From Candidatus Peribacteria bacterium (lineage in GTDB: Bacteria > Patescibacteriota > Gracilibacteria > UBA1369 > 2-02-FULL-48-14), in NCBI GenBank assembly GCA_943349825.1, contig CALQZQ010000002.1, positions 62,001-126,000 of the forward strand: a stretch of 64,000 nt of DNA, in the 5' to 3' direction. The notes under the pieces are model-generated. The model was given only the letters and a program-made list of their open reading frames with translations, searched no databases and had not been told where the DNA came from. Position numbers and translations under genes: made by a program. This document shows positions 17,024 to 25,953 of this stretch, piece after piece (position 1 is the first letter of the stretch; every line of letters starts with the position of its first letter).

Positions 17024-17491
17024 TCAGTCTACATCCAAAGGAGTGGAACTCAACCAAGGAGTTCCAACGCTATTGCGAACATAGTGATAAGTCATTTTGA
17101 GAGGCTGGGCCCCGGCAAAGCTGGAACGAACCGCCCTCGCTAAAAAGCTCTCGAGTGGAATCAAGTAAGACTGCGCGGTATTGGCAGAAACCGGGCGTTC
17201 AAAGACCATGGTCACTGCACAAACAGCCTCTTCTAGATGTTGGCTCTTTGCTTCCCATCCTTCAAGAGTCTTAGCCACGGCTAAAAGTAAAGCCCGAGCC
17301 AAGGCCGCAGTAGTGCAGGCGCCCAGCTCTTCAGTCGCCCGTTCAGACATCACTCTAAATTCAGTCCCATTGCATTTTTCGTGGCCCAATAAGGGTGTAA
17401 AATCCACCTTCACCTCACACCTGGAAATATTTTCTTGATGGTCCATAAAAAAACAAGACCTCAATCTAAACACATTTGATGGATAGGGCAA
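17024..17491 (-). CDS. Hypothetical protein, up to 155 aa
   Basis: Unrecognised soluble protein with alternating strands and an alanine-rich helix (TTAALARALLLAVAKTLEGWEAKSQ). The first 15 residues of the track ORF look non-coding, and the internal methionine MDHQENISRCEV (about 17446) is an equally good start. Two or three conserved-looking cysteines but no metal motif. The stop is immediately upstream of the FkbM start, so the two are probably co-expressed. Confidence 0.55.
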   Translation of the reverse strand: MPYPSNVFRLRSCFFMDHQENISRCEVKVDFTPLLGHEKCNGTEFRVMSERATEELGACTTAALARALLLAVAKTLEGWEAKSQHLEEAVCAVTMVFERPVSANTAQSYLIPLESFLARAVRSSFAGAQPLKMTYHYVRNSVGTPWLSSTPLDVD

Positions 17492-17519
17492 GGCACATTG
17501 AATGCACTCAGCACGTAAA

Positions 17520-18728
17520 TTAAAACGGCTCCGGACTATGAGGGTCCACTCGTAGTTTCCACGCCATTTTAGTAATTTCGGCGCGAGTCACAGGAAGATC
17601 GGGCCTGAATTCAGAATCGGAATACCCATTCGCCACATTGTGTAGATCAGCGAAGTGGATATAGAAGCGTTGCCAGTCTTCAGTCACATCAGAGAATCCC
17701 AGGCTCAGGTTTCCTTCGCTGGCCACTGCATAGCCTTGTGCTAGATAAGCCGCCCAAAATTCACCGTCATTTTCCACAGGGTCACTCGAATACCTGTCGT
17801 AGTTTGGATAATAGTCATCGATTCCATGGTAATCGCCACAGGCAAAGTAGGTTTCTAAAAGGATGGATAAAGCTTCTGCTCTGGTCACCGCTTGGTCAGG
17901 TCTGAAACTATCATCTTCATAGCCCGAGAGAACTCCCGCCTCAGTAGCGGCTTCTATATAAGAAAACCCCCAATGAGAAGAACTTACATCTGTGTAGCTG
18001 GCGGAGTAATCCTTTTCCAGATCAAAATCATAGGCGCAGCTGTCATTCTCTGAGTAAGGATCCATCAGTGCATTGAGAGCGATCACCAGGATTTCTGCAC
18101 GCGAAATATTTTGATCGGGCCTAAACGTGCTATCTCCATATCCCGAAACGTCTCCGAGCGTAGCCAAGGAATTGATGTAATTCTCAGCCCAATGTCCATT
18201 AACATCGGTGAAAGGTTCGTCGAGCTCATCAAATTCAATGGTGAATTCCCCCACAACCGGCTCAAAATCGACCACCGCAGAGACTTCATCCGTGGTGAGC
18301 AGCGTGAATTGATACCAATAATGAGCGCCGTCTTTAATGAAGTCTTGTCCACCCAGGCTGATCCCTCCACTATAAACTTCTCCCTGACTGATCAAATATT
18401 CCCATCCGAGCGTGGACTCAGTACAATCCCCTCCACTTTCATAAACCACTTCGTAATTGTCTCCGGAAGGATCTTCGTCCGTGATGAGCAACTCGTGTCC
18501 ACAGTTGTAATCGGGCCCCCAATACACTTCATCCTCAGAGTCTGTACTGATCGTATAAGTTCCACTCAAGCCTCCGGATCTACCCTCAGCCAAGTTTTCC
18601 TCGTAAGCCATTGAAAAATCCATTTGAATATCATAGTCAGCAAGAGAATAAGGCTCCAAAGCCGCACTGCTGAGTGGAGAAGAAACAAAAAGCGCTAAAA
18701 GGGACAAGAGAAGTAAGCGAGCTTTCAT
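17520..18728 (-). CDS. S-layer homology (SLH) domain surface protein
   Basis: Exported surface protein. A signal peptide covers about residues 1-22 (LLLLSLLALFVSSPLSSA). The N-terminal ~170 residues form an acidic, aromatic beta-rich domain of unknown role. Three SLH modules follow: FTDVNGHWAENYINSLA, YTDVSSSHWGFSYIEAA and FSDVTEDWQRFYIHFA, each with a GYxDSxFRPDxxxTRAE segment. SLH modules bind pyruvylated secondary cell-wall polymers in monoderms. Single gene, divergent from the helicase at 18832. A second SLH protein lies at 54582. Confidence 0.92.
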   Translation of the reverse strand: MKARLLLLSLLALFVSSPLSSAALEPYSLADYDIQMDFSMAYEENLAEGRSGGLSGTYTISTDSEDEVYWGPDYNCGHELLITDEDPSGDNYEVVYESGGDCTESTLGWEYLISQGEVYSGGISLGGQDFIKDGAHYWYQFTLLTTDEVSAVVDFEPVVGEFTIEFDELDEPFTDVNGHWAENYINSLATLGDVSGYGDSTFRPDQNISRAEILVIALNALMDPYSENDSCAYDFDLEKDYSASYTDVSSSHWGFSYIEAATEAGVLSGYEDDSFRPDQAVTRAEALSILLETYFACGDYHGIDDYYPNYDRYSSDPVENDGEFWAAYLAQGYAVASEGNLSLGFSDVTEDWQRFYIHFADLHNVANGYSDSEFRPDLPVTRAEITKMAWKLRVDPHSPEPF

Positions 18729-18831
18729 AATTCAGAGGTAAGTCGCACTTACCCTATCACAGGGAGCGGGTGAGGGGAATATCCTCAAAAGTCGAGCAGT
18801 TGTGCTACACTGCACTCCCATTTCTCATTCA

Positions 18832-20175
18832 ATGACCATAGAACTCAACGAACAATTTGAAGCCGCGCTGCGCTGTATGAATTCTAGCAACCGGTCGATT
18901 TTTATCACCGGCAATGCGGGGACGGGGAAGTCGACGCTACTCACTCATTTTCGCGAAACAACAAAGAAGAAAGTGGTGGTTTTAGCGCCCACCGGAGTTT
19001 CCGCACTCAATGTAAATGGGCAAACCATTCATTCTTTTTTTGGTTTTCCTCCCAGCATCACGCCGGAAAAAGTACACTTGGAAAAAGGATCGCAAACCCT
19101 ACTCAAAATTCTCACACATTTGGATGTCATGGTGATCGACGAAGTTTCTATGGTGCGCGCCGATCTCATGGATTGCATCGATGAAGCCCTCCGACATTTC
19201 CTCAAAACGTCGGAGCCATTCGGCGGCATTCAAATGGTTTTTATCGGAGATCTTCATCAATTGCCACCTGTTGTGGTAGGGCCGGAAGAGCAGGAGCGTT
19301 TCAAAACGGAGTACGCCAGCCCTTATTTTTTCGACGCAAAAGTTTTCCAAAACACGCGCTTCGATTTCCTCACGCTCGAAAAAATCTATCGCCAAAAAGA
19401 CCGTGCCTTCATCAGTCTGCTCAATAAAGTAAGGAGCAATACCGTAAATCCTTGGGACTTGGACAGTTTGAACGCTCGCATTTTGGCGGATCCCGCAGCT
19501 TTCCATAGCACCGATCATTCCTACATCACACTCACGAGCACCAACAAAGCGGCGGATGAAATCAACGCCCTCCGTTTAGCACGTTTGATTGAGTCCACGA
19601 AAGTTTATACAGCCGAATGGACGGGAGAATTTGAAACCAGAAATCACCCCACGCTCGCCAATTTGGAGTTAAAAAAAGGCGCACAGGTGATGATGCTCAA
19701 CAACGACATGGAAGGGCGCTGGGTCAACGGAAGTATTGGCAAAATCATGGAAATCGAATTCGACTTGGGTGCCGGTGAAGACGTGTTGCACGTTCAATTG
19801 GAAGGCGAAACGGAACCCCTCATTGTGGAGCCCTATACCTGGGAACTTCACAAATACCATTGGGATAGCGAAAAGAATGAACTGGAAATGGACACGATAG
19901 GAACTTTTAGACAGTATCCGCTCAAATTGGCGTGGGCCATCACGATTCACAAAAGCCAAGGCAAAACCTTCGATAAAGTGGTTGTGGACATTGGCAATGG
20001 TGCCTTTGCCCACGGCCAAGTTTACGTGGCGTTGAGCCGTTGCCGCAGCATGGAAGGCCTAGTCCTCCAACGTCCCATTTTGCCCAGCCACATCTGGAGC
20101 AACCGCCGTATCGACCTCTTCCACGCCAAAATGCTGAGAGACAATACGAATCCCCACCAAGTCGTATTTCCTTGA
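18832..20175 (+). CDS. PIF1-like superfamily 1 DNA helicase
   Basis: 5'-3' DNA helicase of the PIF1/RecD group. Walker A GNAGTGKST near residue 27, Walker B VIDEVSM, motif III GDLHQLPPV, and the C-terminal UvrD-like block AITIHKSQGKTFDKVVVDIG followed by VYVALSRCRSMEGL. 447 residues, a minimal core without accessory domains. The track start at 18802 (GTG) overlaps the predicted TACACT -10 box, so the ATG at 18832 is preferred. Likely role in replication-fork or repair processing. Confidence 0.9.
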   Translation: MTIELNEQFEAALRCMNSSNRSIFITGNAGTGKSTLLTHFRETTKKKVVVLAPTGVSALNVNGQTIHSFFGFPPSITPEKVHLEKGSQTLLKILTHLDVMVIDEVSMVRADLMDCIDEALRHFLKTSEPFGGIQMVFIGDLHQLPPVVVGPEEQERFKTEYASPYFFDAKVFQNTRFDFLTLEKIYRQKDRAFISLLNKVRSNTVNPWDLDSLNARILADPAAFHSTDHSYITLTSTNKAADEINALRLARLIESTKVYTAEWTGEFETRNHPTLANLELKKGAQVMMLNNDMEGRWVNGSIGKIMEIEFDLGAGEDVLHVQLEGETEPLIVEPYTWELHKYHWDSEKNELEMDTIGTFRQYPLKLAWAITIHKSQGKTFDKVVVDIGNGAFAHGQVYVALSRCRSMEGLVLQRPILPSHIWSNRRIDLFHAKMLRDNTNPHQVVFP

Positions 20176-20262
20176 TGGAGAGACGCAAGCATTGCCACAG
20201 CAAAAATGGCGATGCCCTTGATGCAAAGATTTGAACCCGTATTGAGTAGACTTTTGTCCAGG

Positions 20263-20319
20263 CTTTGCCCGGGCAAAGATCTCACTCACTTCGCTCGAGC
20301 TTCGAACCCTCCGGGTTCG
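20263..20319. repeat. Palindrome plus hairpin downstream of tRNA-Gly(UCC)
   Basis: CTTTGCCCGGGCAAAG (20263-20278) is a perfect 16-bp palindrome followed by AT. The matching element after the other tRNA-Gly gene reads CTTTGCACGTGCAAAG followed by AT, so two base pairs are changed in a compensated way. A second hairpin, CGAACCC-TCC-GGGTTCG, lies at 20303-20319. The rest of the 200-bp gap between the helicase and the tRNA holds nothing else I recognise. Confidence 0.6.
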
Positions 20320-20348
20320 CTTCCCTCTACCATTCAAAAGAAAACAAA

Positions 20349-20370
20349 AATACCCCATTCGGGGCATCTT
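20349..20370 (-). terminator. Intrinsic terminator of tRNA-Gly(UCC)
   Basis: On the minus strand ATGCCCC-GAA-TGGGGTAT followed by TTTTG: a GC-rich hairpin with T-run starting about 10 nt past the tRNA 3' end. Confidence 0.75.
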
Positions 20371-20379
20371 AGTTTTCTT

Positions 20380-20454
20380 GGAGCGGGTGAGGGGAATCGA
20401 ACCCCTCTCAACAGCTTGGAAGGCTGTGGTAATAGCCACTATACGACACCCGCA
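20380..20454 (-). tRNA. tRNA-Gly (anticodon UCC)
   Basis: 75 nt including encoded CCA. The acceptor GCGGGTG pairs with CACCCGC, discriminator T. The anticodon loop CTTCCAA gives anticodon TCC, decoding GGA/GGG. T-arm AGGGG-TTCGATT-CCCCT. A promoter and a terminator flank it, so it is a monocistronic tRNA gene. Confidence 0.96.
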
Positions 20455-20468
20455 TCGTCGGCTGGCCC

Positions 20469-20497
20469 ATCTTAGGCCACGAAACGGCTTTTTTCAA
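20469..20497 (-). promoter_or_regulatory. Promoter of tRNA-Gly(UCC)
   Basis: TTGAAA and TAAGAT with a 17-nt spacer on the minus strand, 15 nt upstream of the mature tRNA 5' end. Confidence 0.65.
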
Positions 20498-20533
20498 GTG
20501 GAATTTGGAGCCTGATCGGGTAGACTGAACCCG

Positions 20534-20974
20534 ATGAGAATCAAGATTTACACTGACGGCAGCTGTCTGGGAAATCCCGGACCCGGAGGCTGGGCCTACC
20601 TGATTGAAGCTGAAGGTGAAAAAATCCGCGGCCAAGGAGGCGAACCGGGCACCACCAACAACCGCATGGAAATGCTGGCGGCCATTGAAGGGCTCAAAAC
20701 TGCCGCAGAAAAATTCCCGGAGGCCCCCATCGACCTCTACAGTGATTCCTCGCTCCTCATCAACACGATGAGCAAGAACTGGAAGCGCAAAAAGAACACC
20801 GACCTGTGGGACGAACTCATCCCTTTAGTCATGCACAAAAAGATCACCTGGAACTGGGTGAGAGGTCACAACGGGCATCCTCAAAACGAAGATTGCGACG
20901 TGCGCGCGCAAAGAGAAGCCGGCAGACAACCAAAAACCCTGCCAAGCGCACCCAGCAGGGGATTTTTCGACTGA
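20534..20974 (+). CDS. rnhA: Ribonuclease HI
   Basis: Cleaves the RNA strand of RNA-DNA hybrids. The fold starts IKIYTDGSCLGNPGPGGWAY with the first catalytic Asp in YTDGSC. TTNNRMEMLAAIEGL supplies the Glu, LYSDSSLLINTM the second Asp, and VRGHNGHPQNEDCDVRA the His loop and last Asp. 146 residues, close to the E. coli enzyme. It ends 1 bp before the convergent thioredoxin stop. Confidence 0.95.
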   Translation: MRIKIYTDGSCLGNPGPGGWAYLIEAEGEKIRGQGGEPGTTNNRMEMLAAIEGLKTAAEKFPEAPIDLYSDSSLLINTMSKNWKRKKNTDLWDELIPLVMHKKITWNWVRGHNGHPQNEDCDVRAQREAGRQPKTLPSAPSRGFFD

Positions 20975-20975
20975 A

Positions 20976-21296
20976 CTAAGCGATCAGCGCGTCCAATTTC
21001 TCCTGGAGGGTTTCTTTAGGCATGCCACCCGTGATGCTGTCCACCACCTTACCATCCTTGAAGGAGAGGAAGGTGGGAATGCTCATGATTCCATACTCTT
21101 GAGCGCTGTCCATGGCTTCGTCCACGTTCAGTTTCACCACCAAGACTTTGCCATCGTATTTCTCTGCAAATTCATCGATAAAAGGAGCCATCATCTTGCA
21201 AGGCCCGCACCATTCGGCGTAAAAATCGACAAAAACAGGGATTTTAGACTCGAGAACGGTCTTCTTGAAATCAGCGTCTGTAACATGTGCGGTCAT
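20976..21296 (-). CDS. trxA: Thioredoxin
   Basis: Cytoplasmic dithiol-disulfide oxidoreductase. 106 residues with the canonical active site WCGPCK near residue 30, the cis-Pro region IPTFLSFKDGK and no signal peptide. It is adjacent to the divergent amidase/SpoIID gene. No thioredoxin reductase is adjacent; the flavoprotein at 58858 is a distant relative but lacks the CxxC pair. Confidence 0.95.
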   Translation of the reverse strand: MTAHVTDADFKKTVLESKIPVFVDFYAEWCGPCKMMAPFIDEFAEKYDGKVLVVKLNVDEAMDSAQEYGIMSIPTFLSFKDGKVVDSITGGMPKETLQEKLDALIA

Positions 21297-21394
21297 AGCT
21301 TGTTTTAGAAAGGGGTAAGTAGGACAATACTAACACGCTATTGAGGCTTCCGAAAAGCCACAATATAGAGTATAATAGAAGGATTAAATCACGC

Positions 21395-24300
21395 ATGGCA
21401 TTCATGGCTTTCCCTCGCAAACTTTTGGCACTTGTCGTTCCGCTGCTCTTGCTACCCTGCTTTGTCGGCACTCCCACCACAGCCACGCACCTGGAAATAG
21501 GCGATTTCGTGATCCTGGAAGCAGAGGCTTCGGCTTCCGCCACTCCACTTGCACCCAGCTACAAATCGACCCGCATGTTCCTTTCCGAAATCTATGAAGC
21601 CCAGGCGCCTTTTCAATTGATTGGGCTCGACTGGCAACAGGCTTTGCCCACAGGAACCGCAGCTGCCTTGGAAATCCGCTTCCGTGATATGGAGGGCAAT
21701 TGGGGAGCTTGGCAACCCGTGACCCCCAACGACGACGATGCTCCGGACAATGCGACCACCACGGTCACCACCGGTTACGACCAAAACCTGTGGAGTTATG
21801 TGATGACCGAAACGGCGGACGCCTTCCAATACCGCGCCAACCTTTCCACGCAAAACAGCAACGTCACTCCCAAACTGTCTGAACTCAGTTTCGATACTGT
21901 GAACGGGGGAGAGCCCTCCATGGTGAATCAACTCGAAAAACTGGTTTTCGACACGGACACCACGGTGATCAGCCGCGACGAATGGGGCGCCGACGAAAAT
22001 TTGCGTCTCTCCAAAACCTACAACATAGAAGACAACGATAGCTTTGAATCCGAACTAGACACCAGCGACACAGCCACCGATCCGGAGATGGAAATTGTGA
22101 AACGAGTGAACGCCGATGACAACGGCAATTCGCTGCTCTGGCCCCTGGAATATCCGGCCGACGTTCAAAAAATCATCATCCATCACACGGCGAGCAGCGG
22201 CAGTTTCGACGATCCGGAAGCTTCGATTCGCGCCATCTACTATTACCACGCCGTGACTCGCGGTTGGGGAGACATTGGTTACAACTACATTGTGGCTCCC
22301 GACGGCCAAGTTTTTGAAGGACGCGCCGGAGGCGATGGCGTAGTAGCCGGTCATGCGCAGGGCTACAACACGGGCTCCGTGGGAATTGCTCTACTCGGGA
22401 ATTATGAAGAAACTCCCGTTCCAGCTCCGCTCATGAAATCCCTGGAAGGGCTCATCTATCAAAAAGCAGAACTGTGGAACATCGATCCCGACGCCGCCGG
22501 CAAATTCCGTGGCAGTGTGATCGACAATATCTTGGGTCATAGCGATGTGGGCTCCACGGCTTGTCCCGGGGACTACACCTATGACTATCTCGATGAAATC
22601 CGTGAAATGGTGGGCCTCGCTTTCGACACGCGCCGCCACACCAACGACAGCACGGAGTACGCCTATGAAGAATCCAACGACCGTGAACTCGTTACGCTCG
22701 ACCCCAATGGCAACGCCACTGTGAGTGTGAAAATCAAAAACACCGGCTCCAAAACCTGGGATAAAAACACGTTCTTGACCGTAAACGCCAACAGCGAAGC
22801 CGATTCCGTGATCTCAGTTCCTAAGGACACTCAAAAGCGTACGGCCCTGATGAAAGAAAGCTCGGTGGCACCGGGTAAAACCGCCACCTTCAGCTTCAAA
22901 GTGAGCTCTAAAATGAGCGGAGGGCTCGCCTCCTTCGACATGGCGCCGGTCTTCAACGGCAGCAAAAAAACCACGCATTACATGGATCTCGGTTTCTACG
23001 TGGAACTCCCGACCCTCGACTTCACAGTAGCCAGCTCAGACGCACCCACCACTCTCAAACCTGGTGAAAGCAAAACCGTCACTGTGAAGATCAAAAACAC
23101 CGGAAATCTGACTTGGGAAAAAACCGGTGACTACGCCGTGAAACTCACTAAATCCGGCAGTAGCAGTTTGAGCAACGACAGTACGCTGGCCTCTTTGGCG
23201 GAAAGCTCCGTGGCTCCAGGCAGTTCGGGAACTTTTAGCTTCAACATCAAAGCGCCCACCACTGCCGGCACTTACACGCTCTACTTCAGCCCGAACATGA
23301 GCAATTCCAACGCCATTGTAACCGGCTCGGGACAAATCTCCCTCCGCGTGAGTGAAACCACCGAAGACGCTCTGGTGTCCTCTACTTCAAGCGACTGGGA
23401 TTTTGTCGCAGGTGAAACGAAATCCGTTTGGCTACAAATCAAAAACACCAGCTCCAGCAAGTGGAGCAGCAGCGGAGACAAGGCCTTCAAAGTAGTCTTC
23501 ACTAAGCCCAATGGCTTCACCGTGAGTACACCCAAAATTGGATTCAAAACTTTGAGCGCGGGCACCTCCACCAAAATCTATTTCACGGTGACCGCACCGG
23601 AAACCGCCGGCACTTACACACTCACCGTGCGCCCGCGCCTCGGCACTACCAATCTCACCAAAACCGGCTACGACATCAAAGTGACCGTGGATGACAGCAC
23701 GGGCTCACAAACGCAGACCAGCTACGAAGATCCCATTCGCGTCAAACTCACTCCCGACAACGGAGTAGGCACGCCGATCCTCACATCCACCTCCGGCTTC
23801 GCAGCCTACGACGACACCAAGCTTCTCAAAGTCTTCAGTGCCAACAGCCGCGTACGCGTCACAGACACGAACGGCAGCTTCACTCTCACTTCGGGTTCCG
23901 GTTCTTGGACCGCCAGCACCAACGTACGCTTTCAAGCAGAAGACGAAGGCATCCTGACGATTTCCACCATGTCGCAACCGTCTTCCTGGGACAGCACCAA
24001 AAACGACAATTCCTTCCGCGGCACCATTGAAGTGGACGACATCGACGGCAGCCCCATCCTCATCAACGAATTGGAAATCGAAGACTATCTCAAAGGCCTC
24101 GGCGAAGAACCCAACAGCGCCCCCATCGAAAAAATAAAAACCATTATGGTGCTCGCTCGTACCTACGCCGTTCATTACACAAGCGAGGGAAATGTGAAAT
24201 TTCCAGGCATGCCTTATGACTTGGAAGACGACCCCGCCACCAGCCAAAAATACCTCGGTTACGGCTACGAATCCCGCGCGCCCAATGTGGTGAAAGCAGC

Positions 24301-24592
24301 AGAAGCCACGGCCGGCCAAGTGGTCACCTACAAAGGCAAAGTCGTCATCACACCTTACTTCAGCCAGTCGGATGGCGTGGCCACCAAGAGCGCCAAATCC
24401 GTATGGGGCTGGACCACCACGCCCTGGCTCGTTTCCGTATCGGACACGCAGTGCACGGACACCGACGGAACCTTCGCCGGCCACGGGGTGGGACTCTCCG
24501 GTTGTGGCGCCAATGCCCTGGCCGAAGACGGCAAAACGTTTGAACAGATCATCAAGACCTACTACACTGGGGTGGAAATTACCAAGCTCTAG
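21395..24592 (+). CDS. Exported cell-wall hydrolase: PGRP/Amidase_2 domain, Ig-like repeats and SpoIID-like domain
   Basis: About 1065 residues. The ATG at 21395 is preferred: it follows a TATAAT box at 21371 and starts a clean signal peptide (KLLALVVPLLLLPCFVG). An N-terminal beta domain (30-180) precedes an N-acetylmuramoyl-L-alanine amidase domain (about 190-410) with zinc-type ligands in IIIHHTAS, GHSDVG and TACPGD. Three NBR1-like Ig repeats follow, each with KNTGxxxW (about 430-765). The C-terminal SpoIID/LytB-like domain (about 790-1065) shows LEIEDYLKGLGE, ARTYAVHY and FSQSDGVATKSA. SpoIID proteins are lytic transglycosylases acting on glycan stripped by an amidase, so this looks like both activities in one chain. 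Confidence 0.9.
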   Translation: MAFMAFPRKLLALVVPLLLLPCFVGTPTTATHLEIGDFVILEAEASASATPLAPSYKSTRMFLSEIYEAQAPFQLIGLDWQQALPTGTAAALEIRFRDMEGNWGAWQPVTPNDDDAPDNATTTVTTGYDQNLWSYVMTETADAFQYRANLSTQNSNVTPKLSELSFDTVNGGEPSMVNQLEKLVFDTDTTVISRDEWGADENLRLSKTYNIEDNDSFESELDTSDTATDPEMEIVKRVNADDNGNSLLWPLEYPADVQKIIIHHTASSGSFDDPEASIRAIYYYHAVTRGWGDIGYNYIVAPDGQVFEGRAGGDGVVAGHAQGYNTGSVGIALLGNYEETPVPAPLMKSLEGLIYQKAELWNIDPDAAGKFRGSVIDNILGHSDVGSTACPGDYTYDYLDEIREMVGLAFDTRRHTNDSTEYAYEESNDRELVTLDPNGNATVSVKIKNTGSKTWDKNTFLTVNANSEADSVISVPKDTQKRTALMKESSVAPGKTATFSFKVSSKMSGGLASFDMAPVFNGSKKTTHYMDLGFYVELPTLDFTVASSDAPTTLKPGESKTVTVKIKNTGNLTWEKTGDYAVKLTKSGSSSLSNDSTLASLAESSVAPGSSGTFSFNIKAPTTAGTYTLYFSPNMSNSNAIVTGSGQISLRVSETTEDALVSSTSSDWDFVAGETKSVWLQIKNTSSSKWSSSGDKAFKVVFTKPNGFTVSTPKIGFKTLSAGTSTKIYFTVTAPETAGTYTLTVRPRLGTTNLTKTGYDIKVTVDDSTGSQTQTSYEDPIRVKLTPDNGVGTPILTSTSGFAAYDDTKLLKVFSANSRVRVTDTNGSFTLTSGSGSWTASTNVRFQAEDEGILTISTMSQPSSWDSTKNDNSFRGTIEVDDIDGSPILINELEIEDYLKGLGEEPNSAPIEKIKTIMVLARTYAVHYTSEGNVKFPGMPYDLEDDPATSQKYLGYGYESRAPNVVKAAEATAGQVVTYKGKVVITPYFSQSDGVATKSAKSVWGWTTTPWLVSVSDTQCTDTDGTFAGHGVGLSGCGANALAEDGKTFEQIIKTYYTGVEITKL

Positions 24593-25248
24593 TGCTCTTA
24601 GCCCTGAACACGGCCCAGAACGTCCACGAACTCGCTCTTTTGAACGGCGACAAACTTTTGTGCGAGCGCCGCTGGACTAACGCCAAGGAAGATGTGGAAA
24701 AACTCGTTCCGACCTTGCAAGAAATGCTGGATGAAGCGGGCGCCACCAAACAAGACCTCAAGGAACTCCTCGTGATCCGAGGTCCGGGCTCTTTCACTTC
24801 GGTACGCGTCGGCATCGCCTTCATGAACGCCCTGGCCGAAGGCCTGCACGCCAAGCTCTACACCCTCGACACCTTTGAACTCTTCACCCGCAAAGCCGCG
24901 ACCGCCGATCCCGTGCTCGTGGTGCTCACTGCCGGGGGACTGGACGTGGGCATTCACTACCAGGGCGAAACCAAAGTTGGCCCACTCGCCTCGCTGCTCG
25001 CCGCCATACCCCACAACCCTTCCATGAAAGTCGCCGCAGAACTTCCCGAAACTCTCAACGACGAACTCCTTTCCATCGCACGCGAAAAATCCTGGCACAT
25101 CCTAGAAGCCCACGAACTCCAAACCTTAGGCGAAAGCCTGGCCACTCTCGGCCTCTCCGGCCTCACCCCCGTCACCACCGCGCTACCCCTCTACTTGAAA
25201 GACGCCCACATCACGGTCTCGAAAGATCCGTGGAAACAAGCTCGATGA
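24592..25248 (+). CDS. tsaB: tRNA threonylcarbamoyladenosine biosynthesis protein TsaB
   Basis: Inactive TsaD paralogue (YeaZ) that scaffolds the t6A complex. LALNTAQNVHELALL at the N-terminus is the degenerate ASKHA phosphate loop, and VIRGPGSFTSVRVGIAFMNALAEGL near residue 62 is the family signature. 218 residues. The GTG start shares one base with the TAG stop of the amidase gene, so translation may be coupled even though the functions are unrelated. Partner tsaD is at 2655. Confidence 0.93.
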   Translation: MLLALNTAQNVHELALLNGDKLLCERRWTNAKEDVEKLVPTLQEMLDEAGATKQDLKELLVIRGPGSFTSVRVGIAFMNALAEGLHAKLYTLDTFELFTRKAATADPVLVVLTAGGLDVGIHYQGETKVGPLASLLAAIPHNPSMKVAAELPETLNDELLSIAREKSWHILEAHELQTLGESLATLGLSGLTPVTTALPLYLKDAHITVSKDPWKQAR

Positions 25249-25254
25249 TTAGGT

Positions 25255-25260
25255 TATAAT
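25255..25260 (+). promoter_or_regulatory. -10 box giving a nearly leaderless rsmI transcript
   Basis: TATAAT ends 6 nt before the rsmI ATG (25267). A TGGAAA -35-like box lies 18 nt upstream. Transcription would begin at or beside the start codon, and no Shine-Dalgarno site is present. Confidence 0.5.
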
Positions 25261-25266
25261 CCCCCC

Positions 25267-25953
25267 ATGAGCCTCTACATCGTCGCCACTCCCATCGGAA
25301 ATTTGGAAGACATCACCTTCCGCGCAGTCCGCATCCTCAAAGAAGTGGACCTCATCGCCGCCGAAGACACGCGCCATTCCGGCATTTTGCTCAAGCACTA
25401 CGGCATCACGACCCCGAGCACGAGTTTTCACAGCCACAGCACCGATGCCAAAGCCCGCGCCCTGGCGGAAGAAATGCGCAACGGAAAATCCATGGCCCTT
25501 ATCACAGACGCCGGCACACCCGGCATTTCTGATCCCGCCTGGACCTTGATCCAAGCCGCCCTCGCCGTGGATGTGCCCGTGATCCCGATTCCTGGCCCCG
25601 CTGCGTTACTCGCCGCCCTCATGGGCAGCGGCCTCCCCATGAACGAATTCGTGTACCTCGGTTTCATCCCCGCGAAGAAAGGCCGCCAAACCCTCTTCGA
25701 ATCTGTGCGCGACGAAACCCGCACCACGGTGCTTTACGAATCGCCCCACCGCCTCACCAAAACCTTGTCCCAAATGGAACCCATCCTGGGCCCGGACCGC
25801 ATCATTGTGCTGGCCCGCGAACTCACCAAAATGCACGAAACCTTTCACCGCGGCACGCTCGGCGCGCTTCTGGCTCAAGCCAAAAAACAGCCCTTCAAAG
25901 GCGAAATGGTTCTCGTCGTCGCGCCTGAAAACTTCAAATTGAATGACTATTAA
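25267..25953 (+). CDS. rsmI: 16S rRNA (cytidine1402-2'-O)-methyltransferase
   Basis: Tetrapyrrole-methylase-fold enzyme that methylates the ribose of C1402 in the 16S decoding centre. The start MSLYIVATPIGNLEDITFRAVRIL, followed by AAEDTRHSGILLKHYGI, is diagnostic. ALITDAGTPGISDPAW (residues about 78-93) and PIPGPAALLAALMGSGL form the SAM pocket. 228 residues, lacking the extra C-terminal domain of the E. coli protein. Its stop overlaps the start of the DUF1189-like gene. Confidence 0.96.
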   Translation: MSLYIVATPIGNLEDITFRAVRILKEVDLIAAEDTRHSGILLKHYGITTPSTSFHSHSTDAKARALAEEMRNGKSMALITDAGTPGISDPAWTLIQAALAVDVPVIPIPGPAALLAALMGSGLPMNEFVYLGFIPAKKGRQTLFESVRDETRTTVLYESPHRLTKTLSQMEPILGPDRIIVLARELTKMHETFHRGTLGALLAQAKKQPFKGEMVLVVAPENFKLNDY

